This document shows positions 23,853-34,344 of a stretch of DNA of 64,000 nucleotides, in pieces (position 1 is the stretch's first letter; each line of letters starts with the position of its first letter). The DNA lies in contig CAVUMR010000002.1 in NCBI GenBank assembly GCA_963742715.1, positions 1,984,001 to 2,048,000 on the forward strand. The letters run 5' to 3'. The stretch is from CAVUMR01 sp963742715. GTDB taxonomy: Bacteria > Actinomycetota > Actinomycetes > Mycobacteriales > Micromonosporaceae. A program made the translations under genes and the position numbers. The notes under the pieces are model-generated. The model did no database searches and was not told the origin of the DNA. It saw only the letters and a list, made by a program, of their open reading frames with translations.

Positions 23853-26615
23853 TTGGCTGCGGATGCTGTGGGCCGGGACTTCTTCATCTCCTACGCCGGC
23901 GTGAACCGTTCCTGGGCGGAGTGGATCGCGGTCGAGTTGGAGAAGGCGGGCTTCTCCACGGTGATCCAGTCATTCGACTTCCGGCCCGGTACGGATTTCG
24001 TTCACGAAATGCAGCGGGCTGCCAGCTCGGCGGGCCGGACGGTCGCGGTGCTGTCGCCGGCGTACCTGGATTCGAGGTTCGGCGAGGCTGAGTGGCGGGC
24101 CGCGTTCGCCAAGGATCCGACCGGTGAGTCGGGGCTGTTGATTCCGGTGCGGGTGCAGCCGTGTGAGCCACCGGGCCTGTTGGCCACCCGGGTCTATGTC
24201 GATCTTGTCGGGATCGATGAGAGCGGTGCCCGGCGCAAGTTGCTTGCCGCGGTGGACCGGGGACGGCCTCGCCCCACGACGGCGCCGTTTCCCGGTCAGG
24301 ACGGCGGTACGCAGGTCGGAGCGCGGTTCCCTGGCCTAGGGCCACCGATCTCGAACCTTCCCGCGCGAAACGCCAACTTCTGCGGTCGCGACCCGGCGCT
24401 GAGCCGGCTGTACGAACAGCTTCGGGCCTGGTCAGTGGCGGCGGTGTTGCCGGTCGGGGCGGTGCACGGGCTGGGTGGGGTCGGTAAGTCCCAGCTGGTG
24501 CTGGAGTACGCGCACCGGTTCGCCAGCGACTACGACGTCGTGTGGTGGATCGCGGCCGAGCAGCCGACCACCGTGGTCGCGGCGCTGGCGGAGCTGGCGG
24601 TCCGGCTCGGGGTGCCGGCCGGGGCGGACCAGACCGAGACGGCCGCCGGGGTCCTGGAGCTGCTGCGGGGACAAGAGCGCTGGCTGTTGGTCTACGACAA
24701 TGCCGAGTCTCCCGCCGAACTGACGGGTCTGCTGCCGTCGGGTGGTGGCGGTCAGGTGCTGGTCACCTCGCGCTGGTCGGCGTGGGGTGCGCTGGCGGCG
24801 CCCCTGCCGCTGGACGTGCTGGCCCGCCAGGAGTCCATCGAGTTCCTCCGCCGCCGCACCGGCGAAGCCAGCAGTGCTGCTGCGCGAGCGGACGAAGCGG
24901 CATGGTCGGAGTTGGCGGACCTGATCGGGGATCTGCCGCTCGCGCTGGAGGAGGCCGCCGCCTACCTGGAGGAGACGGGCGAGAGTGTCGGCAGCTATCT
25001 GGAGTTGCTGCGCGCCCGCGCCCGGGAGCTGTTCGGGCTGGACCACCTCAACGCAGCCGAGCCGGGTGGACGGGATCAGCGCCGGGTGGCCACGGTGTGG
25101 TCGGTCTCGCTCGATCGGGTTCGGGCCGAGGAACCGGCCGCGGAGGCCATGCTGAGCCTGCTGGCGTTCCTAGCGCCGGAGGTGCCGCGGACCCTGCCGG
25201 CTGAGTATCCGCAGGCGCTGCCCGAGCCGTTGGCCGCCGCGGTAAGTGACCGGTTGGCCTACAACCGGCTGCTGGCCGCGGTGGGCCGCTACTCACTGGC
25301 CACCATCAGCAGCGGCGAGATCAGGTTGCACCGGCTGGTCCAGGCAGTGATCCGGGCCCGGCTGGGTCCCGAGGACGAACGGGCGTGGATCCTCGCCGCG
25401 GTGGAACACATCCGGTCGGCGTTTCCGAACGAGAGTGGGGAGGTCGACCGTTGGTCCCAGTGCGAGCGGCTGCTGCCGAACCTGCTGGCCGTCACCGCAC
25501 ACGCCGAACGTCTCTCGGTGGCAGGCGAGAAGGCTGGTTGGCTGCTGGACCGTGCGTCGACCTACCTGCGTGAACGGGGGCAGTATCGGCAGGCACGACC
25601 GCTCGCCGAGCAAGCGGTCGCCGTCACGGAGACCGCATTGGGCCGGGACCACGTCGAAGTCGCCTGGCGACGGGACGCGTTGGGCCGCGTGCTGCGGAAC
25701 CTGGGCGACCTCGCCGACGCCCGCGAACAGTTCGAGCAGGCACTACGCATCGGCGAGGCCGCCCTGGGCGCCGACCACCTCGACGTTGGCATCTGGCGCG
25801 GCGGCCTCGGCAACGTGCTCCGGGACCTGGCAGACCTCGCCGGCGCCCGCGACCAGTTCGAGCAGGCACTACGCATCGGCGAGGCCACCCTCGGCCCCGA
25901 CCACCCCACCATCGGCGTCAGGCGCAACAACCTCGGCAACGTGCTGCGAGATCTGGGAGACCTCGCCGGCGCCCGCGAACAATTCGAGCAGGCCCTGCGC
26001 ATCAGCGAAACAGCCCTCGGTCCCGACCACCCCAACGTGGGCATCCGGCGCAACAACCTCGGCAACGTGCTGCGAGACCTGGGAGACCTCGCCGGCGCCC
26101 GCGAACAATTCGAGCTGGTACTGCGCATCAGCGAAACAACCCTCGGCCCCGACCACCCCACCACCGGCACCTTGCGCAACAACCTCGGCAACGTGCTGCA
26201 GGACCTGGGAGACCTCGCCGACGCCCGCGAACAGTACGAACAGGCCCTACGCATCACCGAGGCCGCCCTGGGACCCGACCACCCCACCACCGGCATCCGG
26301 CGTAACAACCTCGGCAGCGTGCTGCAGGCTCTGGGAGACCCCGCCGGCGCCCGCGAACAGTACGAACAGGCCCTACGCATCACCGAGGCCGCCCTGGGAC
26401 CCGACCACCCCGACATCGGCCTCTGGCGCGACAACCTCGGCAGCGTGCTGCAGGCTCTGGGAGACCCCGCCGGCGCCCGCGAACAGTACGAGCTGGCCAT
26501 GCTCGTCAGCGAGGCGGCCCTGGGCCACGACCACCCACGGGTCCGCGCCATGCGTCGCGCGCTAGAGAAGCTGCCGCCGCCCGATGACGCCACCGGACAG
26601 AAGGACGACGCATGA
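23853..26615 (+). CDS. TIR-NB-ARC-TPR STAND protein, candidate defence effector
   Basis: This is a 920-residue protein. Residues 1-130 are a TIR domain (RDFFISYAGVNRSWAEWIA, then VAVLSPAYLDSRFGEAEW). An NB-ARC ATPase follows with its P-loop near 205 (VHGLGGVGKSQLVLEYA), an RWLLVYDN Walker B and LPLALEEAAAYL. Residues 610-903 are seven 42-residue TPR units. TIR-STAND proteins act in bacterial immunity: TPRs sense a target, NB-ARC oligomerises and TIR consumes NAD+ or makes a signal. TTG 23853 is chosen with GGGGGG upstream; GTG 23868 is an alternative. The next gene overlaps by ATGA and encodes a membrane protein. Confidence 0.93.
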   Translation: MAADAVGRDFFISYAGVNRSWAEWIAVELEKAGFSTVIQSFDFRPGTDFVHEMQRAASSAGRTVAVLSPAYLDSRFGEAEWRAAFAKDPTGESGLLIPVRVQPCEPPGLLATRVYVDLVGIDESGARRKLLAAVDRGRPRPTTAPFPGQDGGTQVGARFPGLGPPISNLPARNANFCGRDPALSRLYEQLRAWSVAAVLPVGAVHGLGGVGKSQLVLEYAHRFASDYDVVWWIAAEQPTTVVAALAELAVRLGVPAGADQTETAAGVLELLRGQERWLLVYDNAESPAELTGLLPSGGGGQVLVTSRWSAWGALAAPLPLDVLARQESIEFLRRRTGEASSAAARADEAAWSELADLIGDLPLALEEAAAYLEETGESVGSYLELLRARARELFGLDHLNAAEPGGRDQRRVATVWSVSLDRVRAEEPAAEAMLSLLAFLAPEVPRTLPAEYPQALPEPLAAAVSDRLAYNRLLAAVGRYSLATISSGEIRLHRLVQAVIRARLGPEDERAWILAAVEHIRSAFPNESGEVDRWSQCERLLPNLLAVTAHAERLSVAGEKAGWLLDRASTYLRERGQYRQARPLAEQAVAVTETALGRDHVEVAWRRDALGRVLRNLGDLADAREQFEQALRIGEAALGADHLDVGIWRGGLGNVLRDLADLAGARDQFEQALRIGEATLGPDHPTIGVRRNNLGNVLRDLGDLAGAREQFEQALRISETALGPDHPNVGIRRNNLGNVLRDLGDLAGAREQFELVLRISETTLGPDHPTTGTLRNNLGNVLQDLGDLADAREQYEQALRITEAALGPDHPTTGIRRNNLGSVLQALGDPAGAREQYEQALRITEAALGPDHPDIGLWRDNLGSVLQALGDPAGAREQYELAMLVSEAALGHDHPRVRAMRRALEKLPPPDDATGQKDDA
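25680..26561 (+). repeat. Seven 126-bp coding repeats (TPR array)
   Basis: Seven units of exactly 126 bp encode kinesin-light-chain-like TPRs with the core LGNVLRDLGDLAGAREQFEQ and a GPDHP motif. Adjacent units in the middle are almost identical at DNA level, implying recent expansion or conversion of the sensor region. Confidence 0.92.
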
Positions 26616-27061
26616 GTAGCCAGCTACCTGACACCGTTCTTGCGTACTGGAACGAGCAGCGCCAGCAGCTACGCCAGTCCGAGACCCAACGCGCGGTTCT
26701 GACCAACTACCTACTGGTCATCACCGCTGGCCTCAGCAGTTTTGTCGTCCAACAGCACTTCGCCACCCGTACGTTGGTTGTTGCCGTTTTCATCATCGGC
26801 ATCGGGATCTATGGCGCGCTCACCGCTGCCAAGTACCACGAGCGCGCGGCCTACCACCTCAACCAGGCCCGCGCGCTGACCCACACTCTCCGCGACGCCG
26901 GCGCGCTCCCTGATGACGTACGGCTGCGGGAGTACCGCGACAACCACTACCGCACCTATCCGCGGCTGTACAGAATCCGGCTGCACTGGCTGTGGACCGG
27001 CCTCCATCTCGCCGTCGCGGTCTACGGCGCGGCATTGGTCCTCATCATCCTGATTGGATAG
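26612..27061 (+). CDS. Small membrane protein coupled to the TIR-STAND gene
   Basis: This 149-residue protein has an N-terminal amphipathic helix (LAYWNEQRQQLRQSETQR), two adjacent membrane helices at about 30-47 and 50-68, a charged helical stretch and a C-terminal membrane helix (AVAVYGAALVLIILIG). The layout resembles SLATT-type membrane partners of nucleotide-sensing defence systems, though I cannot assign the family. ATG 26612 overlaps the STAND gene stop, so the two are translated together. It might be a pore-forming effector or a membrane anchor. Confidence 0.75.
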   Translation: MSSQLPDTVLAYWNEQRQQLRQSETQRAVLTNYLLVITAGLSSFVVQQHFATRTLVVAVFIIGIGIYGALTAAKYHERAAYHLNQARALTHTLRDAGALPDDVRLREYRDNHYRTYPRLYRIRLHWLWTGLHLAVAVYGAALVLIILIG

Positions 27062-27138
27062 TCACGGCCTCAGGCCGACCGTGACGCGGCCACACACAGC
27101 CAGCGAACGCGCAGGTCAACGCCGCGCCATGCGGTGTC

Positions 27139-27144
27139 TACACT
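27139..27144 (+). promoter_or_regulatory. TACACT -10 box for a second leaderless gene
   Basis: TACACT lies six bases before GTG 27151 and no ribosome site is present, so the following membrane-protein gene is likely transcribed from its start codon. A GTCAAC-like -35 lies about 17 bases upstream. Confidence 0.5.
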
Positions 27145-27150
27145 CGCCCA

Positions 27151-28017
27151 GTGGAACGACTTCCCGCGTCCAACGCCGCGACCCCGTTCGCAGGTGTGCC
27201 CGGTCGCGCCCTCGCCCTCCTTGGCACGCTTGCGGTGGCACTCGTCGCCTTCTTCGTCGCGCCGGACACGCTCGCGGCGGGCATCTCGGGCGGCGCCGTC
27301 CAAGAAGACAACCTCGCCGAATCCTTCCGCAGAGCGTTCGTCGAGTACTGGAGTTCCGGCGACCGACAGTTCAACCCGGACCTGGCCAGGGTTGTCGACT
27401 ACTGGTTGTACTACCACGTGGTCAAAGGCGTGATCGCCGCGGTCCTCCTGGTCGTGTCCGCGGCGCTCGGCGTCCGGTTGTGGAAGGCATTCGTACGCAG
27501 CGGAGCTCTCGGGCCGGCACGGCGGGCGGCCGTCGCGTGCGCGGGCGTACTAGTCACGGTGCTCGCCACGCTCTCGTTGGTGACCGTGATGGCCAACATC
27601 CAGGGCGCCGCGGCGCCGTTCTCCTCGCTGCTGCCCATGCTGCCGCTCGGTGAACCGCACGGGGAGCTGGCCGGCACGCTCGGCCAGGTCAGGCAGGGAC
27701 TGGCCGACTCCGGGAGGTCGGGTCACCGGACTCCGCCCGCCGTGGACGTGATGGTGAGCGACTTCGCCCGGTACCACCTGGTGCTCGCCATCGTCGCCGT
27801 CATCGTGGCGGTCACCCTCATCGGCCTGACCGTGGTGTCGTGGAGGAGGTTCGCGACAACGGCGTCCTCCGACCGGCGAGCACGGCGGGTGTTGGTGTCG
27901 TTCGGTGTCCTCTCGGTGGTGTTGTCGCTGGTCGTGATCATGGTCGCGGTGGCGAACACAGGGACCGCGGCAGACCCGACGCCCGCACTCCTGGCCTTCT
28001 TCGAAGGTGGGCGGTGA
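27151..28017 (+). CDS. Polytopic membrane protein of unknown function
   Basis: This 288-residue protein has about five hydrophobic segments (around 20-40, 88-108, 125-148, 210-235 and 250-270) and a long extracytoplasmic loop between the first two containing NLAESFRRAFVEYW. No catalytic motif is visible. It is separated from the STAND pair by 90 bases and seems to have its own promoter. Whether it belongs to the defence region is unknown. Confidence 0.7.
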   Translation: MERLPASNAATPFAGVPGRALALLGTLAVALVAFFVAPDTLAAGISGGAVQEDNLAESFRRAFVEYWSSGDRQFNPDLARVVDYWLYYHVVKGVIAAVLLVVSAALGVRLWKAFVRSGALGPARRAAVACAGVLVTVLATLSLVTVMANIQGAAAPFSSLLPMLPLGEPHGELAGTLGQVRQGLADSGRSGHRTPPAVDVMVSDFARYHLVLAIVAVIVAVTLIGLTVVSWRRFATTASSDRRARRVLVSFGVLSVVLSLVVIMVAVANTGTAADPTPALLAFFEGGR

Positions 28018-28359
28018 GCGCAACAGAGCGCGAGGGTGCCGGTCAGCGAGCCACAGCCCCGGCGCCACGCGCGAGCGCGATGGCGATCACCAGGGGCGGG
28101 CCGCACCGGCCGGGGTGTCAACCACCGAGCCAGGTGGGCGACAACACCGACGGTGGCCTTCGACAGCCCGGAATCCGAACCCGATCGCCCTAATATTCGA
28201 CGTCTCGACCAGCCGGTCGCGTCAACTCCCGGTGCAGGTCAGCACCCGAACGGTACCGTCGATGATGGTGGCCCATCGCTCGATGAGGTGCGCCCGATGA
28301 CTCGGAAGCGGCAGCCACAGGCCCATGCCCGGCTCCCGCGACATCGACGGAGGTGCGTC
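28018..28359. other. Intergenic region before narJ
   Basis: About 340 bases with no supported gene. A plus-strand frame continuous with narJ extends back through it, but its composition and lack of initiation sites mark it as non-coding. The GGAGGTG at 28349-28355 is the narJ ribosome site. No terminator or repeat was seen. Confidence 0.5.
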
Positions 28360-28953
28360 GTGACGGCGACCGCCCGACTGGCCGCATCGGTGCTCCTGCG
28401 CTATCCGGACCGGCGGCTGTACGAGCGGCTGCCGGCGCTGCGCGACACTGCCCGCAGGTTGCCCCGGGGGTGCAGCGATCCGCTGCTCGCACTGGTGGAC
28501 CACCTCGCCCGCCGGCCGTTGCGGGACGCCGCGGTCGAGTACACCGCGACGTTCGACTTCGACCGCAGTTGCTGCCTGTACCTGACGTACTTCACCCACG
28601 GCGACACCCGTGGCCGCGGTACGGCCCTGGACGCGTTCACCCGGGCCTACGGTGCCACCGGGCCGAACCTGGACGACGGGCAGCAGCCGGACTACCTGCC
28701 GGTCGTCCTGGAGTTCGCCGGTACCACCAAGTCCATGGCTGGAGAGGCGTTGCTGCGGGCGCACCGCGCCCCGTTGGAACTGATCCGGCGGGCGCTGGCC
28801 GGGGCCGGCTCGCCATATCGGTACGCATTGGACGCGGTGTGCGCGACACTGTCGGCCTGTACCGCCGACGAGTTGGCGATGGTCGATCGGTTCTCCGTCA
28901 CGGGACCACCCCGCGAGTCGGTCGGGCTCGAGCGATCCGGTGGCCGACGGTGA
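28360..28953 (+). CDS. narJ: Nitrate reductase molybdenum cofactor assembly chaperone NarJ
   Basis: This 197-residue, mostly helical protein of the NarJ/TorD family begins VTATARLAASVLLRYPDRRL and continues with YTATFDFDRSCCLYLTYFTH and the DYLPVVLEF motif. NarJ inserts the molybdenum cofactor into the NarG subunit. GTG 28360 follows GGAGGTG. No narG, narH or narI is in the window, so this copy stands alone; it could serve an enzyme encoded elsewhere or be a remnant of a lost operon. Confidence 0.88.
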   Translation: MTATARLAASVLLRYPDRRLYERLPALRDTARRLPRGCSDPLLALVDHLARRPLRDAAVEYTATFDFDRSCCLYLTYFTHGDTRGRGTALDAFTRAYGATGPNLDDGQQPDYLPVVLEFAGTTKSMAGEALLRAHRAPLELIRRALAGAGSPYRYALDAVCATLSACTADELAMVDRFSVTGPPRESVGLERSGGRR

Positions 28954-29009
28954 GTACCGGTCGGCCGGTTGGACGCGGTGCGACCGCCGCGCCGAGGAGA
29001 GGACCCGAA

Positions 29010-29324
29010 GTGAAGAAACCGGTCAAGCGCCCTGCGAAACCTGACGCACGTAACGAGGTCGGTGCCGACCCGGAGCCACCGGCGCACGTCGACGAGGCGC
29101 TAACCCGCTATCTGGCGACCCACGCGGAAGCCGAGTCGGAGGTCAGGCAGCCGACGCACGGCCAGACGGATGGCGAGCCGGAGGTGGTACGCACGCACCG
29201 CGGCGACCAGGCCTGGGCCGGCGGCGCGAAGACGAACGCGCCGTCCACCGGGCCGGCCGCCAAGGGCCAGGGCAAACACCCGTTCGTCCGGATCCGGCGG
29301 CAGCCTAACGCGCGCGGCCGGTAG
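29010..29324 (+). CDS. Small disordered basic protein
   Basis: A protein of about 104 residues, rich in Lys, Pro, Ala and Glu, begins VKKPVKRPAKPD and contains DEALTRYLATHAEAESEVRQ. GAGGAGAGG upstream of GTG 29010 supports real expression. No fold or family was recognised; it looks intrinsically disordered. It follows narJ by 56 bases. Confidence 0.5.
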   Translation: MKKPVKRPAKPDARNEVGADPEPPAHVDEALTRYLATHAEAESEVRQPTHGQTDGEPEVVRTHRGDQAWAGGAKTNAPSTGPAAKGQGKHPFVRIRRQPNARGR

Positions 29325-29326
29325 GC

Positions 29327-29656
29327 CTACTCCACTTCGCTGAGGACGCGCTCGATCGAGGCCATCCGGGACTGCACTTGCGCGAGCCGGTCGTCCAACT
29401 CACCGAGGCGTCGGGCGGTTTCCTCCTGATTGCGTACCGCCGCCTCGGCGAGCTTGTGGTACTCGGCTTCCCGCGCCAGCACCGCCCTGGCCCGCCAGGT
29501 CTTGGCGACCTGCACGATGGTCGTCGCGATGACCGTCGTGATCAGCGCGAAGCCGCCGAACGCTCCGACGACTTCGGTGAGGTCTCGTACCGCAACGGCC
29601 GGTTGGGCGACACCCCGGGGAAGGGCGGGCGATGCGGGCCGATCAGGTACTGGCAC
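29327..29656 (-). CDS. Single-helix membrane protein with coiled coil
   Basis: A 109-residue protein has a membrane helix (GAFGGFALITTVIATTIVQV) followed by a charged coiled coil with EEEARR-type heptads to the C terminus (LGELDDRLAQVQSRMASIE). GTG 29656 is the only in-frame start before the helix; it overlaps the start of the plus-strand nucleotidyltransferase. The function is unknown. Confidence 0.5.
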   Translation of the reverse strand: MPVPDRPASPALPRGVAQPAVAVRDLTEVVGAFGGFALITTVIATTIVQVAKTWRARAVLAREAEYHKLAEAAVRNQEETARRLGELDDRLAQVQSRMASIERVLSEVE

Positions 29657-30117
29657 TCGTAGACGCGTTGGCCGTACGCGAGCTGCGCGTGTGGCTCGGC
29701 GGCGGCTGGGGTGTCGACGCGGTCGCCGGGCGGCAGACCCGTCCGCACCGAGATCTCGATCTCACCGTGGACGCGGACCAGCTCGACGACCTGCTCGCGC
29801 TGCTCGCCGACCTGGGCTTCACCGCTGTTGAGGACTGGCTGCCCATCCGGATCGAGTTGGCCGCCACCGACGCCCGGATCGTCGACGTACATCCGGTCGT
29901 GTTCGCGCCGGACGGCCGCGGCCAGCAAGCCGGTCCGGACGGCACCTCATTCGAGTACGCGGCGGACGGGTTCAGTAGCGGCACTATCGCCGGTCGACGG
30001 GTACCGATCCTGTCGGTGGCGCAGCAACTGCGCTTTCGACAGGGGTACGAACTGCGCGAGGTCGACCATCACGACCTCGCGATCCTGCGCCGGCACGACG
30101 CTTGTCCTGAGGTCTAA
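29632..30117 (+). CDS. ANT(2'')/Lin-type nucleotidyltransferase
   Basis: This 161-residue protein has VWLGGGWGVDAVAGRQTRPH followed by RDLDLTVDA. This is the signature of small aminoglycoside-2''- and lincosamide-adenylyltransferases, with Asp residues binding metal and a later IVDVHPV strand. Such genes are common in actinomycetes and may modify self-made or environmental antibiotics. Resistance cannot be concluded from sequence alone. It begins at ATG 29632 after AAGGGCG. Confidence 0.8.
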   Translation: MRADQVLALVDALAVRELRVWLGGGWGVDAVAGRQTRPHRDLDLTVDADQLDDLLALLADLGFTAVEDWLPIRIELAATDARIVDVHPVVFAPDGRGQQAGPDGTSFEYAADGFSSGTIAGRRVPILSVAQQLRFRQGYELREVDHHDLAILRRHDACPEV

Positions 30118-30147
30118 CCAGAACGAACGGACCATCACGACGTTGCA

Positions 30148-30166
30148 CTTCGCGCCGGATGCGAAG
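30148..30166 (+). terminator. Candidate hairpin between convergent genes
   Basis: CTTCGC and GCGAAG form a 6-bp stem with a 7-base loop, followed by an unusually AT-rich stretch (30167-30215). It lies between the nucleotidyltransferase and the facing PaaX-type gene and could end both transcripts. Confidence 0.45.
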
Positions 30167-30216
30167 AAGTCGCTAATTCTTAAACAACATGAGAAAGCAA
30201 TTCCGCCAACAATCCA

Positions 30217-31065
30217 TCAGGAACTGGCGAGGTCGCCCCAGCGGCGTGCCGCGGCGGCTCGCCAGGAGTCGTGCCGGTCGCGGAACAGGGCGGCGGCCCG
30301 GGTACCGCTCCAACCGTCCGGCAGCAGCCGCGCCGGCAGGCCGGGGTCGCGAAACGGAAACCGACGCCATTCGTGTACCAGCAGGGTGTGCGCGGCCAGC
30401 ACAGACGACTCCGGGAGTACGTCATCGGAGAACCGCTCGATGAACGCGTCGTACGCGGCCGCGATGGCTGGTAGGTCCCACGCCTGCCGGACGATCGTCT
30501 CCTCAACCCCGATCCCGCCGAACGTGCCGCTGAACGACATCACCGACACGTCCAGGGACAGCTCGCGCAGGATCTGGCGCGCCTCGACTTTGCGGGTGAC
30601 GTCCGGTGACACCCACACGCCGGGGGCCGGTGAGCCGAAACCGGCCCAACTCAGCTGGGTGCGCAGCCGGCCGCGCAGCTCACGCCGCGTCTCCGGTACC
30701 GAGACGAGCAGGACCAGCCACTGGCCGTCCCAGTCGGCGGCGACCGCCTGGAAGCTGTAGATCCGTTCGGCTCCGTCGCTGAGCAGCCGGTGACCGGCGG
30801 GGCTCAGGGACCAGGCGGCCCGCCGCCCGTCCCGCTCGGAGGTGAGCCAGCCGGCCGTGGCGGCGCGGTTGATCGCCTGTCGGGCCGCCTGGCCGGCCAC
30901 CCCGAGCTCGCCAAACGCCGCGAGCAGCGTGGACGTCCACACCGGCCGGCCGGTCGGCAGTACGTACTCCCCCAGCACGGTGAGCAGCAGCGATCTGGCA
31001 CTGGCCGGACGCAGTCCACGGCTGCGCGCGAGTACCGCTTTGCGATCGGAGCCGTCGGCGACCAC
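30217..31065 (-). CDS. PaaX-family transcriptional regulator
   Basis: This 282-residue protein has an N-terminal winged helix (SARSLLLTVLGEYVLPTG, RQAINRAATAGWLTSERDG), the central PaaX domain (VPETRRELRGRLRTQLSWAG) and a C-terminal effector region. PaaX senses phenylacetyl-CoA; relatives sense other aryl-CoA thioesters. It is divergent from boxC, so it probably represses the box genes and responds to benzoyl-CoA. GTG 31065 follows GGGGGAGG. The shared control region is 31066-31147. Confidence 0.88.
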   Translation of the reverse strand: MVADGSDRKAVLARSRGLRPASARSLLLTVLGEYVLPTGRPVWTSTLLAAFGELGVAGQAARQAINRAATAGWLTSERDGRRAAWSLSPAGHRLLSDGAERIYSFQAVAADWDGQWLVLLVSVPETRRELRGRLRTQLSWAGFGSPAPGVWVSPDVTRKVEARQILRELSLDVSVMSFSGTFGGIGVEETIVRQAWDLPAIAAAYDAFIERFSDDVLPESSVLAAHTLLVHEWRRFPFRDPGLPARLLPDGWSGTRAAALFRDRHDSWRAAAARRWGDLASS

Positions 31066-31147
31066 GACACCTCCCCCGGGTACCGGTCCACGACAACCGA
31101 AATCCTACAAAGACTTGCCGTGCCGACCGGTTGGTGTCAACAATGCA

Positions 31148-32818
<1,671 letters not shown>

Positions 32819-32897
32819 CCGCCCGCCACCCGAGGCGGCGCCGACGCGGGCCGCCACTGCGCCGAGGCGGCACTGCCGCCGGTCCTGAGGGAGCGAC

Positions 32898-34313
32898 ATG
32901 ACCGGCATCGACTACACCGAGCGGATCCCGAACAACGTCGAGCTGCACGCCGACCGGCGGTTGCAACGCGCGCTGGAGTCCTGGCAGCCGCGATTCCTCG
33001 ACTGGTGGGCGCAGATGGGGCCGGCCCTGCCCACCCGCGACGTGTACCTGCGTACCGCGATCAACGTGGGCCGGGACGGCTGGGCGCACTTCGACCACGT
33101 CGCGGTGCCCGAGTACCGCTGGGGGATCTTCCTGGCCGAACGCGACGCCGACCGGCGGATCGCCTTCGGCAGCCACAAGGGCGAGCCGGCGTGGCAGCAG
33201 GTGCCCGGCGAGTACCGGTCGGACCTGCGCCGGCTGATCGTCATCCAGGGCGACACCGAACCGGCCTCGGTCGAGCAGCAACGCAACCTCGGCGCGACCG
33301 CGCCCAGCATGTACGACCTGCGCAACCTGTTCCAGGTCAACGTCGAAGAGGGCCGGCACCTGTGGGCGATGGTGTACCTGCTGCACGCCTACTTCGGCCG
33401 GGACGGGCGGGACGAGGCGGACGCGCTGCTGCTGCGCAACTCCGGCAGCGTCGATTCACCGCGCATCCTCGGCGCGTTCAACGAGGAGACCCCCGACTGG
33501 CTGTCGTTCTTCATGTTCACCTACTTCACCGACCGGGACGGCAAGTACCAGCTGGGCACGCTCAAGGAGAGCGCGTTCGACCCATTGAGCAGGACCTGCG
33601 AGTTCATGCTCAAGGAGGAGTCGCACCACATGTTCGTCGGTACCACCGGCATCGACCGGGTGGTGGAGCGCACCGCCCAGTTGATGGTGGAGAACGAAAC
33701 CGACGACGCCGGCCCGCACGGCGGCATCCCGCTGACGGTGATCCAGAAGTACATCAACTTCCACTACAGCGTCTCTCTGGACCTGTTCGGCGGCGAGACC
33801 TCCACGAACGTGGCGAACTACTTCTCCGCCGGGCTCAAGGGCCGCTGGAAGGAGGAGAAGCGGCGGGACGACCACGTACTGACCGACGACTCGGCACGGG
33901 TGGACGTGGTCCAGGACGGGGAGCTGGCCGAGGAGGAGGTGCCGGCGCTGCTCGGGCTCAACTCCGACCTGCGCGGCGAGTACATGGCCGACTGCGCGAC
34001 CGGCGTGGCCCGCTGGAACAAGCTGCTCGAACAGGCGGACCTGCCGCATCGGCTGTACCTGCCGCACCGCGGGTTCAACCGGAAGGTCGGCGCGTTCTCG
34101 AGCGTGCACGTCTCCCCCACCGGCGAGGTCCTGGACGAACCCGAGTGGGACCGTCGCCGCAAGGACTGGCTGCCGACCGAGGTGGACAAGGCGCACGTAC
34201 GGTCACTGATGCGGCCGGTGTACGAGCCGGGCAAGATCGCCGCCTGGATCTCCCCGCCGCGCAACGGGATCAACGGCAAGCCGTTCGACTATGAGTACGT
34301 GCATCTGAGCTGA
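32898..34313 (+). CDS. boxB: Benzoyl-CoA 2,3-epoxidase subunit BoxB
   Basis: This 471-residue di-iron oxygenase contains FQVNVEEGRHLWAMVYLL and MLKEESHHMFVGTTGI, supplying the paired Glu and His iron ligands. It epoxidises benzoyl-CoA with electrons from BoxA. No boxA, benzoate-CoA ligase or boxD is in the window. ATG 32898 follows GAGGGAGC. It is co-directional with boxC after an 80-base gap that contains GC-rich hairpins. Confidence 0.94.
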   Translation: MTGIDYTERIPNNVELHADRRLQRALESWQPRFLDWWAQMGPALPTRDVYLRTAINVGRDGWAHFDHVAVPEYRWGIFLAERDADRRIAFGSHKGEPAWQQVPGEYRSDLRRLIVIQGDTEPASVEQQRNLGATAPSMYDLRNLFQVNVEEGRHLWAMVYLLHAYFGRDGRDEADALLLRNSGSVDSPRILGAFNEETPDWLSFFMFTYFTDRDGKYQLGTLKESAFDPLSRTCEFMLKEESHHMFVGTTGIDRVVERTAQLMVENETDDAGPHGGIPLTVIQKYINFHYSVSLDLFGGETSTNVANYFSAGLKGRWKEEKRRDDHVLTDDSARVDVVQDGELAEEEVPALLGLNSDLRGEYMADCATGVARWNKLLEQADLPHRLYLPHRGFNRKVGAFSSVHVSPTGEVLDEPEWDRRRKDWLPTEVDKAHVRSLMRPVYEPGKIAAWISPPRNGINGKPFDYEYVHLS

Positions 34314-34344
34314 TCGCCTGTCCCGGCTGGACGGAAGGACCCGC

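Noticed and set aside
28036..28359. N-terminal extension of NarJ
   Set aside because: Low-complexity Arg/Pro-rich translation without homology; GGAGGTG indicates GTG 28360.
29632..30117. Declaring an antibiotic-resistance gene
   Set aside because: The nucleotidyltransferase family is clear, but substrate and resistance cannot be read from sequence.
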